Below are positions 51,356-60,440 of a stretch of DNA of 64,000 nt, piece after piece (the first letter of the stretch is position 1; every line of letters starts with the position of its first letter). Source of the stretch: Pseudomonas kitaguniensis (GTDB lineage Bacteria > Pseudomonadota > Gammaproteobacteria > Pseudomonadales > Pseudomonadaceae); NCBI RefSeq assembly GCF_009296165.1, contig NZ_VUAZ01000003.1, forward strand, positions 62,001-126,000, in the 5' to 3' direction. The notes under the pieces are model-generated. The model ran no database searches. It saw nothing but the letters and a program-made list of their open reading frames with translations, and was not told where the DNA came from. Position numbers and translations under genes: made by a program.

Positions 51356-51574
51356 TTACTCACAGCCATAGCGTTTGTAGCTACACTCGGCGGCCTTGGT
51401 TAGCAAGTCGTTGATGTATGGAACTTGCGCGCCAGTGCCTCGGCAGATCAACGCAGCTGCCCTGTAAAATTCTGCGGCGCTTGCCCAGTTGTAGCATTGC
51501 TCAGCCTCATAGGCTGCCCTGTACAATGCCATGCCTGTGCGTTCGGCCTTGCTGATAGTTAGTAGTTTTTTCAT
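51356..51574 (-). CDS. Small hypothetical protein (72 aa)
   Basis: The protein has 72 residues from the ATG at 51574, with AGGA 10 bases upstream. Helical, with MALYRAAYEAEQCYNWASAA, then EFYRAAALI, which has the look of a single TPR-like helical pair, and a C-terminal Cys pair. Small proteins of this kind are common in Pseudomonas. Function unknown. Confidence 0.6.
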   Translation of the reverse strand: MKKLLTISKAERTGMALYRAAYEAEQCYNWASAAEFYRAAALICRGTGAQVPYINDLLTKAAECSYKRYGCE

Positions 51575-51655
51575 TACGCGTATTCCTGCGCGAGCGGAGA
51601 GATGGCTGACCCCGTTTTTGCCAATGCCTATCGCAGTTGGGCTAACTGAGCGCAC

Positions 51656-52509
51656 AACGATGTGCGCTTAGAGTCCGAATGCAAGGCGTCCGTGGCGAGA
51701 TGCGAGCTCATTATTGTGATGGGGATTTTTTTGTCTACTGAGAGAAATGACAGGTACTGCTGAGTACCCAGCTTTTGCGGACGCTTAGCCTTAAATCCAT
51801 ATTCGTGAATGGCTTCTACTTTTCTACCCCTCGTTTTTTCATCTGCAGATAGCTGGCCCGTCGTGATGAGCAGGCTGCAATTTTAGTACGAAGCGTACCC
51901 AGGACCCAGACACTGCCTGACTGGAAGCGTCACGAAGCCTAACCCCGGAAACTGCCGTATTCGAAGAATAGCCTCAAAAACTCAATCGCTGTGATCGGCT
52001 GCCGCGAAACCTGTTTTTCAAGGGCAGCGGCGGAAACTGAGCGCAGCACCTGACTTTTCTGGTACGGTGTTGAGCTTAGTCTGCGCTAATACCGAGTTAA
52101 CGTTCTACCTACTTACTTTTACTTAGACACAGCTCAATCTTGTCGATGACCTATCATTTGCACTATTTGAGAAAATTGACAATACGCCCAAATGCAGTTC
52201 ATTGTGTCGAGCAGTTCAAAAACCCCCATAAACCACTCTGTGAGCTTTTTGTGATTATAGGGAAACTATGTTTCTCGACTTGCGAACGGTAACGCTCTTG
52301 TCAACTTTCCGGCTGAAACGCTTACTATTTGTAAAGTAACTTAACCAAGACACTCCAGGCACTTTAGCAAAAAAACAGCGTGAAAGTCCTACTGTGCAGA
52401 TTGCTCTGCGCTATAGTGATTCACTCGAAAATCAGGACAAGCGCCCCACTCTCTACGGAACAAAAACGTAGCCGTTGAGAGACTCAAGCACATTTTGCAA
52501 GGAGGCTTC
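51656..52509. other. Long intergenic region
   Basis: About 850 bases without a supported gene. It is AT-rich, with stops in all frames. A CTACG/CGTAG inverted repeat near 52453-52471 lies just before the esterase ribosome binding site. It probably holds the esterase promoter. Confidence 0.35.
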
Positions 52510-54105
52510 ATGAGCTTATTTTCACGACTCATCGCGGTAACTTTCACTGTCGGACTGTTTGCCATCAATTATGCATACTCTACCGATCAAGCGACGGCCA
52601 ACCCACTGTTTGCCACTGTCGAAACGGGTAGGCTGGAGGGGGTACTTAACAACGGTGTCATTGTATTCAAAGGCATACACTACGCGGCTCCGCCCATCGG
52701 ACCATTGCGTTGGCGGCCACCGCAGCCGGTGCACGCATGGAACGGAATACACCCTGCTCAAAACTTCGGCCATGATTGCATGCAACTGCCACTTGGCAAC
52801 CTGGGCAGCGGGTTAGCGCCTGACGAAGATTGCCTGACGCTTAATGTCTGGCGACCCGCCAATAAGGCAGCTAAGAATCTTCCCGTTATGGTGTGGATCA
52901 CCGGTGGCGGCAACGTAAACCTAAACTCAGCCTCTCCTGTATATGACGGCACTCAGTTTGCCAGCCAAGACGTGATACTGGTGAGTTTCAATTATCGTGT
53001 GGGCCGTTTCGGCTTCTTCGCTCACCCTGCGCTGAGGACCGAATACGAGCATGAGATGAAAGGAAACTACGGCCTGATGGACCAATTGGCCGCCTTGAAG
53101 TGGGTGAAGAAGAATATCGGCGCCTTTGACGGCGACGCGAATAACATTACGGTGTTTGGTGAGTCTGCGGGAGGCTTTGGCATCCATGTCCTCATGACAT
53201 CCCAGAAAGCCAAGGGCCTTTTTCGCCAAGCTATTTCGATGTCGGGCGGCGGGCGAACCGGCTTCGTACCGGGTCGACATCTTGATCATACGGGTCCTGA
53301 AGGACTCCCCTCAGCGGAGCAGGTCGGTAAGACCTTCGCCCACACAGTAGGTATTCAAGGGGAAGATAAATCGGCATTGGCACAACTGCGTGCGCTACCG
53401 GCCGAATCCATTGTCGGAAACCTGAACATGGCTACGTTAGCTCAGAACTTCACCACCTTTTCCAATACCATGATCGACGGCAAACTGGTTGTAGATGAGC
53501 CGGGCACTGTTTACAAAGCAGGTAACTTTCAAAAAGTCCCACTGATCATTGGCGCAACAGACCGAGACCTGGCTTTTCCAACAGCCACGTCCATGGAGCA
53601 AGCGCTCGCACTGTTCGACCCGGGTTACCGCCAAACGGCACGTGAGGTCTACGACCCTCGAAACACTGGGAACTTCATGGCAGTCGCCACACAGATATCC
53701 AGTGACCAACTGATGGTGGAGCCGTCCAGGTTTGTTGCCAACACCTTATCGGCGCAAGGTGCTTCGGTATACCAGTACCGGTTTTCCTACGTTGCCAGTT
53801 CCATCCGCGACACCATCAGCGGGGCGCAACATGCCAGTGAACTGCCTTATGTCTTCGATACACTAAAGGCGAAATACGGGGCGGCAGTGAGCAAAGAGGA
53901 TCAAGAGATGGCTCACCTTGTAAACAGGTACTGGATATCATTTGCCAAGACCGGCTCGCCTAACAACTCACGGCTCCCAAAGTGGCCGCCCTACAGCACA
54001 AATACACTACTCGACTTGTCTGCAAAAGGGGCAGAGCAAACAGCCAGTCGCACTGATCCTTGGAAAGCCCGGCTGGACCTCATTGAGCGTGTGAACAGTA
54101 AGTAA
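52510..54105 (+). CDS. Exported type B carboxylesterase
   Basis: The protein has 531 residues from the ATG at 52510, with AAGGAGG 7 bases upstream. An N-terminal signal peptide (about residues 1-24, cut after a YAYS-like stretch) indicates export. The nucleophile elbow is FGESAGG (Ser219), the catalytic His is in GAQHASE (about 440), and an Asp in ATDRD (about 351-353) is the likely third residue in place of the usual Glu. GGGNVNLNSASPVYDG is the oxyanion-hole region. The substrate is unknown. Confidence 0.86.
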   Translation: MSLFSRLIAVTFTVGLFAINYAYSTDQATANPLFATVETGRLEGVLNNGVIVFKGIHYAAPPIGPLRWRPPQPVHAWNGIHPAQNFGHDCMQLPLGNLGSGLAPDEDCLTLNVWRPANKAAKNLPVMVWITGGGNVNLNSASPVYDGTQFASQDVILVSFNYRVGRFGFFAHPALRTEYEHEMKGNYGLMDQLAALKWVKKNIGAFDGDANNITVFGESAGGFGIHVLMTSQKAKGLFRQAISMSGGGRTGFVPGRHLDHTGPEGLPSAEQVGKTFAHTVGIQGEDKSALAQLRALPAESIVGNLNMATLAQNFTTFSNTMIDGKLVVDEPGTVYKAGNFQKVPLIIGATDRDLAFPTATSMEQALALFDPGYRQTAREVYDPRNTGNFMAVATQISSDQLMVEPSRFVANTLSAQGASVYQYRFSYVASSIRDTISGAQHASELPYVFDTLKAKYGAAVSKEDQEMAHLVNRYWISFAKTGSPNNSRLPKWPPYSTNTLLDLSAKGAEQTASRTDPWKARLDLIERVNSK

Positions 54106-54296
54106 CACCGAAATTCGAACCGGCGCAAAGCGCAGCTGGAAACTGCCTGCACTACTCCCTCCCTGCTCAGCGCCGGGCCCTGTATTGGTGCAGGCTTGTC
54201 CGGACGTCCAACACATCCTATTCACTGCGAACAATGCACCTCCATTCATAGTGTCCGCCCCCGGTGAGTCGACTCTCACTCTCCAAAAAGGATACT
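54106..54296. other. Intergenic stretch
   Basis: Nothing supported. A minus-strand open frame crosses it but has no features. Confidence 0.3.
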
Positions 54297-54650
54297 GGTA
54301 GTGGTCAATGAGACCAGACACCCATTTAGGCGAGAATGCTCGCCAGATCGAGGTGTCAGATGACCAAACAACGTCGTTCGTTTTCTGCTGAACTCAAACG
54401 CGAGACTGCACCCCGTGCTCAAGCAAAACTACAGCTACATCGAAGCCCGTCGTTCACTTGGCGTCGGGGAGTCGGCCCTGCGCCGTTGGGTCGACCAGGT
54501 TCAGAAAGACCGCCAAGGCGTCACCCCGCAAAACAAAGCGCTGACCCCGGAACAGCAAAAAATTCAGGAACTGGAGGCCCGGATCGCCCGCCTGGAAAGG
54601 GAAAAATCGATATTAAAAAAGGCTACCGCGCACTTGATGTCGGTGCGCAG
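54297..54650 (+). mobile_element. Truncated IS3-family element
   Basis: The left end has TGGTCAATGAGACCAGACAC about 55 bases before orfA, as expected of an IS3-type terminal inverted repeat. Only orfA remains; orfB (the DDE transposase) and the right end are missing. Confidence 0.7.
54360..54650 (+). pseudogene. IS3-type orfA, frameshifted and truncated
   Basis: It begins MTKQRRSFSAELKRET. The reading frame shifts near 54412 and continues as LKQNYSYIEARRSLGVGESA, then a leucine-zipper helix (IQELEARIARLEREKSILKK). This is the DNA-binding OrfA of IS3 elements. About two bases are missing at the shift, and the 3' end changes into unrelated sequence after KKATAHLM. Confidence 0.82.
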
Positions 54651-54673
54651 TCGTTACTCAACTCGCGGCCTGA

Positions 54674-54790
54674 TCAGCAAGCACCCGGCGGAATCCCGTC
54701 CTTGTTGAAATCCTTCAACCTCTCCTGCTCTTCCTCCGTGGCATGTGCCGGGGTTTCCTGTTCGGGCTCTTGGTTCTTTTCTTCAGTCAT
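54674..54790 (-). CDS. Small acidic protein (38 aa)
   Basis: The 38-codon frame starts MTEEKNQEPEQETPAHATEE and ends NKDGIPPGAC. GGAGG lies 8 bases before the ATG, an excellent signal. Very acidic and probably unstructured. It lies on the far side of the IS3 remnant. It resembles small conserved Pseudomonas proteins, but no function is known. Confidence 0.55.
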   Translation of the reverse strand: MTEEKNQEPEQETPAHATEEEQERLKDFNKDGIPPGAC

Positions 54791-55063
54791 CGCTACGTCC
54801 TCCGGGTGATACATGTTTTGGCACCCGACGGCATAACCAGTTCAAAAATAAGTGGTCGCAATGAAACTATTGCGCCACCCTTATCATTTTGGTTTCCCCA
54901 CCCAACATCCCAATTGGCTTGGGCAACACCCATGCTAGCATCGAGGCATAACTAGAAACCCAGCTGCCATTGCCCGCCCCTTTCCAAACTGCCCCGTTTA
55001 ACAACGCGCTGCGTCGTTTGCATCGCGCATCGATTGTTTCTACAACGAGAACGAGTGAGCACG

Positions 55064-56353
55064 ATGGAATCTTCCGACGACTATTCATCCTCTCGCGTGC
55101 CGATGTCGGCACGCGGTTCGCTGTTTGCCATCAGTCTTATCCGCATTGGGGCAATGACCTCGCTGGGCCAGTTTATGGTCGGGGCTACGCTGGGGCATTC
55201 GATGACGTTTGGTCAGGCGTTATTGGCAACGTTCATCGGCAGCCTGTTACTCGAAATTGTCAGCTTGGGGCTGGGAATTGCCGGGGCGCGCGAGGGTTTA
55301 TCGACAAGTTTGCTGGCGCGCTGGTGCGGCTTTGGGCGGGTGGGCTCAATTTTGGTGGGCGTGGTGATTGCCCTCAGCCTGCTGGGCTGGTTTGGGGTGC
55401 AGAACGCGATGTTCGCCAAGAGCCTGAACTACGCCTCCGGTGGCGTGCTGGGGTTTGGGCTGGCTTCGTGTATTGCCGGGGCGACGTTGTCGGGGTTGGT
55501 GGCGTTCGGCTTCCGTGCGTTGGGCTGGACAGCGAAGATCGCAGTGCCGCTGTTTTTTGTGGTGGTGCTGTGGTCGCTTTACAGCATTTTGGCCCACCCA
55601 ACGGCCGCAGAGTTGTTCCCGGGCACGCCCTTGGGCACCGCGCTGACCTTGGGCGCTGGCGCCAGCGCGGTAGCCGGTGGCTACATCGCGGGGGCCTTGG
55701 TGACGCCGGACTTGACGCGTTATTGCCGCAGCGTGAGCGACGCGGTGTGGGTAACGCTGGCGTCGCTGGTGGTTGGCGAGTTTATCGTCAATACCATCGC
55801 CATCCTCATCGCGCATGCCCTGCAAACCGATGATGTGGTGACCATCCTGACCCAGACATCGGGCTGGGTTGGCTTGCTGACGGTGATTTTGGCGACCATC
55901 AAAATCAACGACTTCAACCTGTATTCCTCATCGCTGGCGATGGTCACGAGCCTCGAAGGCCTGTTCGACAAGCGCATTAGCCGAGTCATGTTGACACTCG
56001 TGCTCGGCGCAATCGGCACGCTGCTATCAGTGCTTGGAATCCTCGACCGTTTTATCGATTTTCTGATTGTGCTCGGCGTTATCTTCCCGCCAATTGCCGG
56101 GGTCATGTTGGTGGATTACTTCGTGTTAAAAACCCACCGCCAGGCCCTCGACGAGAGCCGCGCGTTGGGCCTGCTACCGGCGGCCACGGTGAATATTGGC
56201 TGGCCAGCATTATGTTGCTGCGCCTTTGGTGCCGCCGTGGGGCTTTTGCTCAACCACGGGATTGCGTCATTGAATTCACTGGTGGCAGCGGCGTCGGCTT
56301 ACTGGCTGGTGGGTTTGGCCCGCCAACGATTTATGACCATGGAGCGTGCTTGA
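55064..56353 (+). CDS. NCS1-family (cytosine/purine-type) permease
   Basis: The protein has 429 residues and about twelve membrane segments. The N-terminal SLIRIGAMTSLGQFMVGATL is the conserved first helix of CodB-like NCS1 transporters, and GGYIAGALVTPDLTRYCRS is a typical central signature. It should import a hydantoin-like or nucleobase-like ring compound. The start is the ATG at 55064; a longer frame lacks a signal. The next gene's ATG overlaps its TGA, and the operon continues through a hydantoinase. A possible promoter (TTGGCT-16-TAGCAT) lies about 130 bases upstream. Confidence 0.85.
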   Translation: MESSDDYSSSRVPMSARGSLFAISLIRIGAMTSLGQFMVGATLGHSMTFGQALLATFIGSLLLEIVSLGLGIAGAREGLSTSLLARWCGFGRVGSILVGVVIALSLLGWFGVQNAMFAKSLNYASGGVLGFGLASCIAGATLSGLVAFGFRALGWTAKIAVPLFFVVVLWSLYSILAHPTAAELFPGTPLGTALTLGAGASAVAGGYIAGALVTPDLTRYCRSVSDAVWVTLASLVVGEFIVNTIAILIAHALQTDDVVTILTQTSGWVGLLTVILATIKINDFNLYSSSLAMVTSLEGLFDKRISRVMLTLVLGAIGTLLSVLGILDRFIDFLIVLGVIFPPIAGVMLVDYFVLKTHRQALDESRALGLLPAATVNIGWPALCCCAFGAAVGLLLNHGIASLNSLVAAASAYWLVGLARQRFMTMERA

Positions 56354-57450
56354 TGCGATTACTCGATGAACAAGCGATTGAGCTGATCACTGTCGGCGCC
56401 TCGATCCTGGCCGCTGGTGGTGGCGGCGACCCGTATATCGGCAAGCTGATGGCGCAACGGGCGATCAAAGAATGCGGACCGATCCGCTTGATCAGTGTGG
56501 ACGAATTGCACGACGACGATTTAATCCTGTCGACCGGCATGATCGGTGCGCCGACGGTGATGATCGAGAAAATCCCCAACGGCCAGGAAGCGCGTAAGGC
56601 CTGTGAGATCATTGAGCAGATTCATGGGCGTAAGGTTACGGCGATCTTCCCGATCGAAGCGGGTGGCCTCAATTCCTTGCTGCCACTGGCAACGGCGGCC
56701 CGTCTGGGCTTGCCGGTGGTTGACATGGATGGCATGGGCCGTGCCTTTCCCGAGTTCCAGATGACCACCTTTCACCTGGATGGCGTCAACGCCTCGCCTT
56801 TTGTTGTGGTCGACGAAAAGCTCAACAGCGTGCTGGTGGAGGCTGACGATGGCCTGCGCACCGAGCGATTCGCCCGCGCGGTGTGTGCGCGCATGGGCGG
56901 CGCGGCTATTTTTGCCGGTTACCCGATCACTGCTGCCATTGCGCGACGCTCCGGCATACACGGCATTCTGAGTTTCGAGCAGCGTATCGGCGAAACCCTT
57001 GAGCACGCCCGGTCAAGCGGCACACCGGCACTGGGCGCACTGCTCGACTTGCTGCAAGGGCACGTATTGTTTCGAGGCAAGGTGACCGAGGTGGACCGGC
57101 GTACCGAGGAAGGTTTCTCGCGCGGGGTCGCTTACTTCGACGGGATTGGCGCCGACAAGGGCGAGCGTTTCGACATCGCATTCCAAAATGAATACCTGCT
57201 GGCGCGCAACAACGACCGCGCCTTGTGCATCACCCCAGACCTGATTTGCGTACTCGATGAAGAAACCGGCCTGCCGTTATTGGCCGAGCGGCTGCGCTAC
57301 GGCGCGCGCGTGGTGGCGATCGGTATTGCGGCCAATCCAAAATGGATGACCGCCAAGGGCATCGACGTCGCGGGCCCGCGTTACTTCAAATACGGCCTGG
57401 ATTACGTACCGCTGGCCACCCTGGTGGCGGGCAAGGGAGCGCTGTCATGA
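56353..57450 (+). CDS. DUF917 family protein
   Basis: The protein has 365 residues from the ATG at 56353. ILAAGGGGDPYIGKLMAQRA near the N-terminus and FPIEAGGLNSLLPLATAARL, then PVVDMDGMGRAFPE, are the core motifs of DUF917 (a family that includes S-methyl thiohydantoin desulfurases). It is normally encoded beside hydantoinase/oxoprolinase genes, as here. The start and stop codons of both neighbours overlap its own. Confidence 0.88.
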   Translation: MRLLDEQAIELITVGASILAAGGGGDPYIGKLMAQRAIKECGPIRLISVDELHDDDLILSTGMIGAPTVMIEKIPNGQEARKACEIIEQIHGRKVTAIFPIEAGGLNSLLPLATAARLGLPVVDMDGMGRAFPEFQMTTFHLDGVNASPFVVVDEKLNSVLVEADDGLRTERFARAVCARMGGAAIFAGYPITAAIARRSGIHGILSFEQRIGETLEHARSSGTPALGALLDLLQGHVLFRGKVTEVDRRTEEGFSRGVAYFDGIGADKGERFDIAFQNEYLLARNNDRALCITPDLICVLDEETGLPLLAERLRYGARVVAIGIAANPKWMTAKGIDVAGPRYFKYGLDYVPLATLVAGKGALS

Positions 57451-59000
57451 GCTATCGGATGGGTATCGATGTAGGCGGAACCAACACCGATGCGGTGTTG
57501 CTCGACGAGACCGGCCAGGTGATCGCGCAGACCAAGGAGCCGACGACTGCGGACGTCATGTCGGGTATTGAAGCCGCCATCGCCACGTTACTCGGTGCAT
57601 CCGGTGTGTCGCGAGAGGCGATTACCCAGGCGATGCTTGGCACAACCCAATGCACCAATGCGATTGTCGAACGCAAGGCGCTGAACACAGTGGCGCATTT
57701 GCGTCTGGGTGCGCCCGCAACGTTGGCGATTCCGCCCATGGAGGGCGTACCCGATGACTTGCGGGCGCTGCTCGGGCAGCATTTGTTTATGCTCGAAGGC
57801 GGGGTCGAGTACGACGGCAGTTGCCTGTGCGCGCTCAACGAGCAGCAGATCCGCCGGCACCTGCGTGACGTGCGCGGCCAGGTAGATGCGATTTCGGTGT
57901 GCGGCGTGTTCTCGCCGGTGTCGGCGCATCAAGAGTTGCAGGTCGCGCACTGGGTCAAAGAAGAACTGGGGGATATTCCGGTGTCGCTGTCGCATGCCAT
58001 TGGCTCGATCGGCTTGCTTGAGCGCGAAAATGCTTCGATCCTCAATGCCGCCCTGTTTCGCACTGCCCGAACCACCGCAGCCGCTTTCGTCGAGGCCTTG
58101 AAGCGCCATCAGGTCAACGCCAAGGTGTACTTCGGTCAGAACGACGGCACGCTGATGACCTTGGAGCATGCGCTGGCCTACCCGATCTTGACCATCGCCT
58201 CCGGGCCGACCAACAGCATTCGCGGCGCTTCCTACTTGGCAGGGCTGGAGCACGCGTTGATTATCGATGTTGGCGGAACCACCACCGACGTCGGGATGCT
58301 CACCGACGGTTTCCCCCGGGAGTCTTTGATTGCAGCGCAAATTGGCGGCGTGCGAACCAACTTCAGGATGCCGGACATCGCGTCCATCGGCTTGGGCGGC
58401 GGCACCGTGGTGCATCGGGTGGGCGAAGGCGGCTTCCAGATAGGGCCAGACAGTGTTGGCTACCGCTTGACGCGTGAAGCCCTGGTGTTTGGTGGGCAAA
58501 CCTTGACCATTACCGATATCGCCGTCGCCAAGGGGCTGGCCGATATTGGTGATCGCCGACGGGTCAGTGACTTATCGGCGGTATTGGTAGAGCAGGTGTA
58601 TGAACGTTACGTGGCCATGGTCGAAGCAGTCATCGATCGCATGAAAACCAGCAGCGCGCCGCTGCCAGTGGTACTGGTGGGGGGCGGCGCAATTATTTTG
58701 CCGACGCACTTGGAGGGCGCCTCGCAAATCATCCGGCCAGAAAATTTTGGCGTCGCCAATGCCATTGGGGTCGCCATTGCCCAGGCCAGCGGGGAAGTCG
58801 AGTTGATCGTGTCGCTGGAGCACAAGTCGTTGAACGCCGGGATCGATGAGGCGGTGAATCAAGCCATCGCACGCGCCATTTGCGCCGGTGCGATCGCGGA
58901 CTCAGTCACCGTGGTGGACCTTGATACGATGCCGCTGGCCTACATGCCCGGCAACGCCGTACGCATCCGGGCCAAGGCGGCGGGGTCATTGGGGGCGTGA
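57447..59000 (+). CDS. Hydantoinase/oxoprolinase family protein
   Basis: The protein has 517 residues: GIDVGGTNTDAVLLDE (the phosphate-binding loop of the HyuA N-domain, residues about 6-21), TTQCTNAIVERKALNTVAHL, ASGPTNSIRGASYLAG and ALIIDVGGTTTDVGMLTDGF, then a C-terminal ATPase-like part. It is a HyuA-type enzyme that opens a five-membered ring with ATP. It overlaps the DUF917 gene by 4 bases and is followed 4 bases later by a regulator. Confidence 0.88.
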   Translation: MSYRMGIDVGGTNTDAVLLDETGQVIAQTKEPTTADVMSGIEAAIATLLGASGVSREAITQAMLGTTQCTNAIVERKALNTVAHLRLGAPATLAIPPMEGVPDDLRALLGQHLFMLEGGVEYDGSCLCALNEQQIRRHLRDVRGQVDAISVCGVFSPVSAHQELQVAHWVKEELGDIPVSLSHAIGSIGLLERENASILNAALFRTARTTAAAFVEALKRHQVNAKVYFGQNDGTLMTLEHALAYPILTIASGPTNSIRGASYLAGLEHALIIDVGGTTTDVGMLTDGFPRESLIAAQIGGVRTNFRMPDIASIGLGGGTVVHRVGEGGFQIGPDSVGYRLTREALVFGGQTLTITDIAVAKGLADIGDRRRVSDLSAVLVEQVYERYVAMVEAVIDRMKTSSAPLPVVLVGGGAIILPTHLEGASQIIRPENFGVANAIGVAIAQASGEVELIVSLEHKSLNAGIDEAVNQAIARAICAGAIADSVTVVDLDTMPLAYMPGNAVRIRAKAAGSLGA

Positions 59001-59004
59001 ATAG

Positions 59005-59493
59005 ATGAGAACAGAACGTAAAACCGAGCGGGTGCTGGATCGCATCGACCTGAACATACTGCAGCATCTGCAAGAAAACGCCCGGCTGCAAATGAAAGAC
59101 ATCGCGGAGGCGGTTGGCCTGACCTCGGCCCCGTGCATCGACCGTGTGCGGCGCCTGGAAAAGAACAAGGTAATCACCGGCTACCACGCGGTGATTGACC
59201 CCGTGGTGCTGGACCTGAGCATGTTGGTGTTTATCGAAATCACCCTGGCCGACAACGCAGGCGACCGTAGCAAGCAGTTCAAGCGCGAACTGGCGAAGAT
59301 CCCAGCGGTACTCGATTGTTACTGGGTGTCGGGGCGCTACGACTACTTGATCAAGGCTCGGCTGCGCGACATGGCGCAGTACCGCGCGCTGCTTGGCGAG
59401 GTATTGCTACGCTTGCCGGGCGTCAAACAGGTGGACAGTACGGTGGTGATCGAAGAAATACAGACCGCTCACGGACTGCCCATCATTTTTTAG
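59005..59493 (+). CDS. Lrp/AsnC family transcriptional regulator
   Basis: The protein has 162 residues. The N-terminal winged helix (LDRIDLNILQHLQENARLQM, then KDIAEAVGLTSAPCIDRVRR) is followed by an RAM effector-binding domain (VLDCYWVSGRYDYLIKARLR). It is the last gene of the permease/DUF917/hydantoinase operon and probably controls it in response to its substrate or product. Confidence 0.9.
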   Translation: MRTERKTERVLDRIDLNILQHLQENARLQMKDIAEAVGLTSAPCIDRVRRLEKNKVITGYHAVIDPVVLDLSMLVFIEITLADNAGDRSKQFKRELAKIPAVLDCYWVSGRYDYLIKARLRDMAQYRALLGEVLLRLPGVKQVDSTVVIEEIQTAHGLPIIF

Positions 59494-59690
59494 GCCCGCA
59501 GGACGCTTCTTTGCCCTTCAAGCACTGCGCACTGCCCCACAGGGCCAGGCAAACAAGATCCATCGACACCGGTAAACGAATCGTTTATAAGCCATGCCAG
59601 CGGCGACTGAGCTGGAAAACGCCGTAGTGTAAAAAGATGAATGGACAGTACCGGAAGAAACACCCATCGATGGAACACAAGGAAGCAATG

Positions 59691-60119
59691 ATGAGCACGA
59701 CAGAACAGGTGCAAGCGGCAGGGACACACAAGCCGAAATGGCAAGAGCGTTTCAATTTTTTTGAGACCTACGGCCCGCCGAACGACCCGCGACACAAAGC
59801 GGCGCTTAAAGCGTTGCCGACCTTTGGTAAAAAGGTCTTGATCAACGCGAACGTGATCGCTTTTTTCTTTGGCCCTATCTACCTGTTCGTACTGGGCCTG
59901 TGGAAGAAGAACCTGGCGCTGCTCGGCATCATGTTCCTGGTGTATATCGCCGTGAGCGTCGTCTTCGCGATCTTCGACATGGAGCTTCCGAGAGCGCTGG
60001 ATAACGGTATCGGTCTGGGCTTTTCGTTCATGTACGCAGTGCTGACGAACTATGCCTACTACCTTAAAGAGGTGAAGGGGCAACAGGGCTGGAACCCGTT
60101 TGAAGGCATGCGCCTCTGA
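59691..60119 (+). CDS. DUF2628 membrane protein
   Basis: The protein has 142 residues from the ATG at 59691, with AAGGA 7 bases upstream. An N-terminal cytoplasmic part is followed by two or three hydrophobic segments (VIAFFFGPIYLFVLGLWKKN, then LALLGIMFLVYIAVSVVFAI). This matches DUF2628, a family of small inner-membrane proteins of unknown function. Confidence 0.8.
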   Translation: MSTTEQVQAAGTHKPKWQERFNFFETYGPPNDPRHKAALKALPTFGKKVLINANVIAFFFGPIYLFVLGLWKKNLALLGIMFLVYIAVSVVFAIFDMELPRALDNGIGLGFSFMYAVLTNYAYYLKEVKGQQGWNPFEGMRL

Positions 60120-60178
60120 TCGACACTGCATCGCTCAACAGGGCTGTTGCGGCGAGCGGGCGTGTCGAGTTGTCGAGC

Positions 60179-60271
60179 CTATGCCTTTGAAAAGAACCAC
60201 ATGACGAATATGACGGCGCTGATCCAGACGAGCGTCAACAAAAATGAGAGACCTGCAAGCCGCTTGTCCAT
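60179..60271 (-). CDS. Tiny membrane protein (30 aa)
   Basis: A 30-codon frame starts MDKRLAGLSFLLTLVWISAV and ends FVMWFFSKA: one membrane helix with a positive N-terminus. The ribosome binding site is weak (GGGGC). Possible, but not certain. Confidence 0.35.
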   Translation of the reverse strand: MDKRLAGLSFLLTLVWISAVIFVMWFFSKA

Positions 60272-60384
60272 ATTGCCCCGTCGACAAATTCGTTGATCGC
60301 AATACGATTGCAAAGGGCAAGCATAGTTCAGCAGGCGGTTTTTTCCTGGCGGCAGACACTCACACTCACCACCGCACGCCCAAT

Positions 60385-60424
60385 ATAAAAAGCGGCGACT
60401 CATTACTGAGTCGCCGCTTTTTTA
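60385..60424. terminator. Bidirectional terminator
   Basis: A 16-bp stem (AAAAAGCGGCGACTCA and its complement) with a TTAC loop and T runs on both strands. It ends the treS-like gene on the minus strand and any transcript coming from the left. Confidence 0.88.
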
Positions 60425-60440
60425 TTGGCGTAAGCGTTGC

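Noticed and set aside
54007..54321. 104-codon minus-strand frame overlapping the esterase end
   Set aside because: It overlaps the esterase and the intergenic region, with no start signal or family features.
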